Shown here: piece after piece, positions 59,717-64,000 of the stretch
Position numbering within the stretch: position 1 is the stretch's first letter
Layout: each line of letters begins with the position of its first letter
NCBI GenBank assembly: GCA_035760665.1
Contig: DASTSN010000109.1
Coordinates: 62,001-126,000 of the forward strand
Reading direction: 5' to 3'
Source: DASTSN01 sp035760665
GTDB taxonomy: Bacteria; Bacteroidota; Bacteroidia; Chitinophagales; Chitinophagaceae
Length of the DNA: 64,000 bases
Position numbers and translations under genes: made by a program
The notes under the pieces: model-generated
What the model was told of the DNA's origin: nothing
The model's database searches: none
Seen by the model: the letters and a program-made list of their open reading frames with translations, nothing else

Positions 59717-60280
59717 ATGAAACAAAATATTTTACCTGCAATTCGGTTGACTATTGTTTGCATGGTATTCTTTATGGGAATTTATTCATTCATTATTTGG
59801 TTGCCTGCTCAAGTTGCACCAGGCAAAGGAAAAGGTGTAACCGTTTCGGTAAACAATAAAATTGTTGGATGGAAATTAATCGGGCAAAAATTTACAGATG
59901 ATAAATATTTCTGGAGCCGGCCTTCTGCTGTTGATTACAACGCCGCATCTTCAGGCGGAAGCAATAAAGGCCCCACCAATCCTGATTATCTAAAGCAAGT
60001 GCAAGATCGAATTGATTCATTTTTAGTACACAATCCCGGCGTTCAGAAAAAAGACATTCCCTCTGATTTGGTAACAGCATCAGGTGCAGGACTTGATCCT
60101 GATATTTCAGTGCAAGCAGCAATGGTGCAGAGTAAGCGGGTAGCTGGTACCAGGCATCTTTCGGAAGAGAAAGTAAAAGATCTGGTAGCACAACACATTT
60201 CAAAACCTTTTTTGGGATTGTTCGGAACAGAGAGAGTAAATGTTCTTGATCTCAATATTGCATTAGACCAATTGAAATGA
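59717..60280 (+). CDS. kdpC: Potassium-transporting ATPase subunit KdpC
   Basis: KdpC is the single-pass subunit that helps assembly and ATP affinity of the Kdp complex. The 187-residue product has one N-terminal helix (about 9-30) and the extracytoplasmic domain with FWSRPSAVDYNAASSGGSN, DLVTASGAGLDPDISVQAA, and the C-terminal helix LNIALDQL. It starts 17 bases after the kdpB stop. Confidence 0.96.
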   Translation: MKQNILPAIRLTIVCMVFFMGIYSFIIWLPAQVAPGKGKGVTVSVNNKIVGWKLIGQKFTDDKYFWSRPSAVDYNAASSGGSNKGPTNPDYLKQVQDRIDSFLVHNPGVQKKDIPSDLVTASGAGLDPDISVQAAMVQSKRVAGTRHLSEEKVKDLVAQHISKPFLGLFGTERVNVLDLNIALDQLK

Positions 60281-60348
60281 AAAACCTTTATCTCGTTTTT
60301 TAAGGGCAGATGTTCAAAATATATTGACAAAATAAATTTCCTGAAAAA

Positions 60349-61422
60349 ATGAAACTTTTATTGACTGCAGGTATTCTATTCATTAGTGTTATTACACAAG
60401 CACAGGATTCAACCAAAAAAGGAAACCTTATTTTCACGGGTTCTGTCGACGCCTATTACCGTTACAATTTTCACAATGCAAAAGACTCGATGCATACAAA
60501 CAACTACACCAGCTTCACCAACTCACAAAATTCTTTTGAATTAGGCATGGCTTCGTTGAAGGTGGACTACACAATCGGAAAGGTTGATGCTGTGGTTGAT
60601 CTTGGATTCGGAAGAAGAGCCGAAGAGTTTTCTTATGACGATGGGGATCTCGATCAAAACAAAAATGGATTTATCACCCTTGCCAATTTGAAACAAGGCT
60701 ACCTTTCATATGCCCCATCAGCCAAAGTAAAATTCACCATGGGTAAATGGTTTACGCATGTTGGATACGAAGTTCCTGATGCTTATTTAAACCGCAATTA
60801 CAGCATGGATTATATGTTCTCTTACGGACCCTTTTCTCATACGGGAATAAAAATGGATGTGACGGCAAATAGTAACGTCGGTTTTATGATTGGCCTTGCT
60901 AATCCAACCGATTTTACCTCAGCAAGTTTTTCAAAGAAAAATTACCTGGCACAACTTCACTTCACTTCAACCAATGCCAAAATCAATGGGTACCTGAATT
61001 ATGTTGGGGGAAAAGATATGTCGGAGGCGATGATCAATCAATTTGATGCGGTTATTACAGGTATTATTTCTCATAAATTCAGTATTGGGTATAATGGCTC
61101 TGTAAAATCAGTAAAACCAGATGGAGGTAATAGCAATTCATGGTGGGGCTCTGCTTTATATCTAAATTTTGATCCAACCACAGTTTTTGGATTAACAACA
61201 AGAGTTGAATACTTCAACGATAAAAAATCAGTCGCCGGGTTTGGGACAAGCATTTTTGATTTCACATTATCAGGTAATATGCATATTGATAACCTCACCA
61301 TTATTCCTGAATTCAGGATAGACTCAGCAAACGATCCCTTGTTTTACAAAAACTCTGATGGAATTTCACCTACAGCAAAGCGCACTGAAAGTTTTATCTT
61401 GGCAGCAGTATATCATTTTTGA
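60349..61422 (+). CDS. Outer-membrane porin-like barrel protein in the kdp locus
   Basis: This 357-residue protein has a signal peptide (about 1-19, ending TQA) and a beta-barrel of repeated amphipathic strands: LIFTGSVDAYYRYNFHNAKD, then KGEA-free turns, and a terminal SFILAAVYHF with Phe. It resembles the DUF1597/OprO-type barrels found near Bacteroidota kdp loci. It lies between kdpC (69 bases upstream) and the KdpD sensor gene. A role in passing K+ or another ion through the outer membrane for the pump is likely but is inferred from position. Confidence 0.85.
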   Translation: MKLLLTAGILFISVITQAQDSTKKGNLIFTGSVDAYYRYNFHNAKDSMHTNNYTSFTNSQNSFELGMASLKVDYTIGKVDAVVDLGFGRRAEEFSYDDGDLDQNKNGFITLANLKQGYLSYAPSAKVKFTMGKWFTHVGYEVPDAYLNRNYSMDYMFSYGPFSHTGIKMDVTANSNVGFMIGLANPTDFTSASFSKKNYLAQLHFTSTNAKINGYLNYVGGKDMSEAMINQFDAVITGIISHKFSIGYNGSVKSVKPDGGNSNSWWGSALYLNFDPTTVFGLTTRVEYFNDKKSVAGFGTSIFDFTLSGNMHIDNLTIIPEFRIDSANDPLFYKNSDGISPTAKRTESFILAAVYHF

Positions 61423-61433
61423 ATTTTCTGCAA

Positions 61434-62573
61434 ATGACAGATGAGGTAAACGATAGTGAAAAAAGAGCCGAGCAGTTCCTGAAACTATCAAGGACTAATA
61501 ATCGCGGCAAGCTGAAAATTTACATTGGCATGAGTGCCGGCGTGGGTAAAAGTTACCGGATGTTGCAGGAGGCTCATCTATTATTGGCCAGCGGTGTGAA
61601 TGTTAAAGTGGGATATATCGAAACACATGGGAGAAAAGAAACCGAGGCATTGGTGGAAGGACTTCCTGTATTACCCAGAAGAAAAGTTTTTTATAAAGGA
61701 AAAGAATTAGATGAATTGGATGTACAGGCTGTTGTTTTGCTGCATCCGGAGGTGGTAATCGTGGATGAACTGGCACATTCAAACATTCCCGGGAGTAAAA
61801 ATGAGAAACGCTGGCAGGATGTACTTGAAATACTCGAGGCTGGTATCGATGTAATTACGGCGGTAAACATTCAGCACATCGAAAGCATTAACGAAGAGGT
61901 GGAACTGATTACTGGTGTGGAGATTAAGGAAAGAGTGCCTGACAGGCTTTTACAAATGGCCGATGAGGTGGTAAATATTGACCTGACAGCACAGGAACTC
62001 ATTAACCGGTTAAAAGAAGGAAAAATATATGATCATAGCAAAGTTCAGCAGGCACTGACAAATTTTTTCCAGCCCGAAAAAATTTTACAGCTGCGCGAAC
62101 TGGCGCTGAAAGAAGTAGCCGGGCAGGTGGAACGAAAAGTAGATTACGAGGTTACAGCGAAAGAACGTCCCTGGCGCCATGAACATTTTTTAGCCTGCAT
62201 CTCCTCTAACTACGAAATGGCACAACGTATTATCCGTAAAACCGCCAGGTTGGCATCTTATTATAATAGTAAATGGTTTGTACTGTATGTGCAAACCTCG
62301 GGCGAGTCGGCTAATAAAATTTCGCTGGCGAATCAGCGTTATCTTATCAATAATTTTAAAAATGCTACCGAACTGGGTGCGGAAGTCATTCAAAAAAAAG
62401 CTGATAATATTGCAGCAATGATTATTGAAACCGTGAAAGAAAAACAAATCACAACAGTTTGCATAGGAAAGCCCCATGTCAGCTTGTTCAAAATCATTTT
62501 GAAGACCGGCGTATTTAACCAGTTGTTAAAAACACTCTCCGAGGAGGAGGTGGACCTTGTGATTTTATCCTGA
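61434..62573 (+). CDS. kdpD: KdpD N-terminal sensor protein without kinase domain
   Basis: This 379-residue protein has only the first half of KdpD: the KdpD domain (about 25-235) with Walker A GMSAGVGKSYRML (32-44) and Walker B VVIVDELAHSNIPGS, and the Usp-like domain (about 250-379) with CISSNYEMAQRII and TVCIGKPHVSLFKIILKTG. No membrane helices, HisKA or HATPase follow. E. coli KdpD is about 900 residues with all these in one chain. Here the kinase is a separate gene overlapping the stop by one base (TGATG), so sensor and kinase are probably translationally coupled. Confidence 0.9.
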   Translation: MTDEVNDSEKRAEQFLKLSRTNNRGKLKIYIGMSAGVGKSYRMLQEAHLLLASGVNVKVGYIETHGRKETEALVEGLPVLPRRKVFYKGKELDELDVQAVVLLHPEVVIVDELAHSNIPGSKNEKRWQDVLEILEAGIDVITAVNIQHIESINEEVELITGVEIKERVPDRLLQMADEVVNIDLTAQELINRLKEGKIYDHSKVQQALTNFFQPEKILQLRELALKEVAGQVERKVDYEVTAKERPWRHEHFLACISSNYEMAQRIIRKTARLASYYNSKWFVLYVQTSGESANKISLANQRYLINNFKNATELGAEVIQKKADNIAAMIIETVKEKQITTVCIGKPHVSLFKIILKTGVFNQLLKTLSEEEVDLVILS

Positions 62574-64000
62574 TGGCTACCAGTGTAAAAAATAAAATCC
62601 GGTTGGGGACATTGTTCCTTTTTCTTTTACTGCTTTTGTCCGGCGGGGTAGGTATCTTCAACCTGGTAAGCCTCAAGCATGATGCAATCAGCATTCTGCG
62701 AAACAACTATGAATCCCTGGATTATTGTCATGTCATGCAGCAGCAACTCGACAGCTTTCATATCAATGCAGCCGCCTCAATACAGCGGTTTGAGCAGGCA
62801 TTACGCAGGCAGGAAGCTAATATTACAGAACCGGGCGAAAAAATAGTGACGCAGGAACTGCGTAATAATTTTACGAAACTCAAATCGGGCGATAGCTCGC
62901 TCGCTTTAGTAAGTGGCATAAGGCAACAGCTTCAATATGTTCTTAAACTGAATATGGAGGCTATTCAAAAAAAAAGTGTACTGACTGAAAGGAGGGCAAA
63001 TCAAGCGTTGACATATATTTCTCTTATTGCTGCCGTGGTTTTTTTAATTGCATTGACTTTTTCGTTTAATTTTCCTTCCGTTATTGCCAATCCAATACAC
63101 GACCTGACTGAAGGCATCCAGGAAATCAGTCAAAAAAACTACCAACACCGGATTCACATCAACAGTAAAGATGAATTTGGAAAAATGGCGGCAGCTTTCA
63201 ATGCCATGGCAGAGCGGCTGGAATATTTTGAAAACAGCAACCTGAATAAACTAATGTTTGAGAAGGCAAGGGCAGAAGCAGTAATTAACAGCCTGAAAGA
63301 TGCCAGTATTGGCATTGATAAAAATAACATTGTTTTATTTGCCAATAGCCAGGCTCTCCAATTATTGAATCTGCAGGCCAGTGATATTGTTGGAAAGAAA
63401 GCGGATGATGTGGCAAAAAGAAATGATCTTTTCCGGTTCCTCCTAACCGATAAAAGCACGACTCCTTTTAAAATTGTGCTGAATAACAAGGAAAATTATT
63501 TTATAAGAGAAATCATTGACGTGCCGCAGGAACAGGCAAAAAGCATCGTAATTGTGGTAAAAAACGTCACTACGTTTAAGGAGCTGGATGTTGCAAAAAC
63601 CAATTTTATCGCTACCGTTTCCCATGAACTCAAAACACCCCTGGCGTCGTCAGATTTCAGCCTGAAGTTGCTGGGCGATGAACGAACCGGGAAACTGAAC
63701 AGCGATCAAAAAGAACTCGTCGGGCAGCTGAAACAGGATAACCAGCGAATGCTGCGAATATTAAGCGAACTCCTCACAATGTCTCAGATGGAAACCGGTA
63801 AAATTCACCTGGATATAAGCCCGGTATCAGCCAGGGAAATTGCAGATAATGCACTTGCTGCAACCAGTACCGCTGCCAAGGAAAAAGCCATCAGTATCAA
63901 ATTGCAGATAGCCGAAAATCTCCCGGCTGTTCTTGCAGATAAAGAAAAGGCCGGGTGGGTGCTCGTTAATTTTCTCTCAAATGCCATAAAATACGCTCCG
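62573..64000 (+). CDS. HAMP/PAS sensor histidine kinase, kdp-associated, partial at window end
   Basis: This gene runs off the right edge; 476 codons are visible from ATG 62573, which overlaps the upstream stop. There are two helices (about 10-29 and 146-165) around a periplasmic domain of about 115 residues, a HAMP domain (167-220; ANPIHDLTEGIQEI), and a PAS domain (about 230-340; GIDKNNIVLFANSQALQLL). HisKA with the phospho-accepting His351 in ATVSHELKTPLASS and the start of HATPase_c with the N-box NFLSNAIKYAP follow. It supplies the kinase missing from the KdpD gene; its partner is likely the sigma-54 regulator at 53919. Confidence 0.92.
   Translation, partial: MATSVKNKIRLGTLFLFLLLLLSGGVGIFNLVSLKHDAISILRNNYESLDYCHVMQQQLDSFHINAAASIQRFEQALRRQEANITEPGEKIVTQELRNNFTKLKSGDSSLALVSGIRQQLQYVLKLNMEAIQKKSVLTERRANQALTYISLIAAVVFLIALTFSFNFPSVIANPIHDLTEGIQEISQKNYQHRIHINSKDEFGKMAAAFNAMAERLEYFENSNLNKLMFEKARAEAVINSLKDASIGIDKNNIVLFANSQALQLLNLQASDIVGKKADDVAKRNDLFRFLLTDKSTTPFKIVLNNKENYFIREIIDVPQEQAKSIVIVVKNVTTFKELDVAKTNFIATVSHELKTPLASSDFSLKLLGDERTGKLNSDQKELVGQLKQDNQRMLRILSELLTMSQMETGKIHLDISPVSAREIADNALAATSTAAKEKAISIKLQIAENLPAVLADKEKAGWVLVNFLSNAIKYAP

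Overview
The window reads as a chromosomal segment of a Bacteroidota bacterium, most likely Chitinophagaceae. The evidence is type IX secretion/gliding genes (gldM, gldN, gldB), Bacteroidota families (DUF4783, DUF5686, DUF5777, MbnP), very weak Shine-Dalgarno sequences, and several upstream sites resembling the Bacteroidota promoter TTTG-N17-23-TANNTTTG. I see no rRNA, tRNA, CRISPR array, insertion sequence or prophage. Almost everything is single-copy coding sequence on both strands, with short gaps and good hairpin terminators.

Layout. 1-1.45 kb: the end of the T9SS/gliding motor operon (gldM 3' end, gldN). 1.6-8.4 kb, minus strand: uvrC with a lipoprotein; an ECF sigma factor with a membrane protein fused to a barrel-like domain; a haem-binding protein; gpmI. 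8.6-10.3 kb, plus strand: DUF4783 protein, nadC, SUI1/YciH. 10.7-16.8 kb: an eight-gene electron-transfer cluster (YceI lipoprotein, CX4CH cytochrome lipoprotein, DUF5777 barrel, monohaem cytochrome c, small membrane protein, four-cluster ferredoxin, NrfD subunit, membrane-anchored extracytoplasmic protein) with no recognisable catalytic subunit. 16.9-22.4 kb: 4Fe-4S protein, isocitrate dehydrogenase, apaG, gldB, nadE, a lipoprotein. 22.6-27.4 kb: a short MoxR/Bat operon and rsgA. 27.6-30.7 kb: small proteins, gamma-carbonic anhydrase, class III aminotransferase.

30.8-34.6 kb: glycerol operon glpK-glpD-glpF on the minus strand. 34.7-37.2 kb: DUF5686 outer-membrane protein. 37.3-41.6 kb: a winged-helix regulator with membrane proteins, DgkA, DUF1361 and CreD; two copies of one operator-like element flank the regulator's transcription unit. 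41.7-45.1 kb: a 1128-residue protein combining a degenerate peptidase-like domain, a beta-propeller and a C-terminal barrel. 45.3-53.6 kb: MBL hydrolase, polysaccharide flippase, a coiled-coil protein, an MbnH-like di-haem protein with MbnP, arfB, dtd, a MazG-like enzyme and glyS. 53.9-64 kb: a potassium-uptake locus made of a sigma-54 response regulator, three tiny membrane ORFs (the last is kdpF), kdpA, kdpB, kdpC, a porin, a kinase-less KdpD sensor and a separate HAMP/PAS histidine kinase that runs off the window.

The items most worth a second look are the NrfD-type cluster (one ferredoxin ligand replaced by Leu; a repeated VK-L-DG-EVD segment in two neighbouring proteins), the split KdpD/sigma-54 kdp locus with its small ORFs, the duplicated operator in the creD cluster, the sigma-linked inner-membrane/barrel fusion, and the MbnH/MbnP pair.
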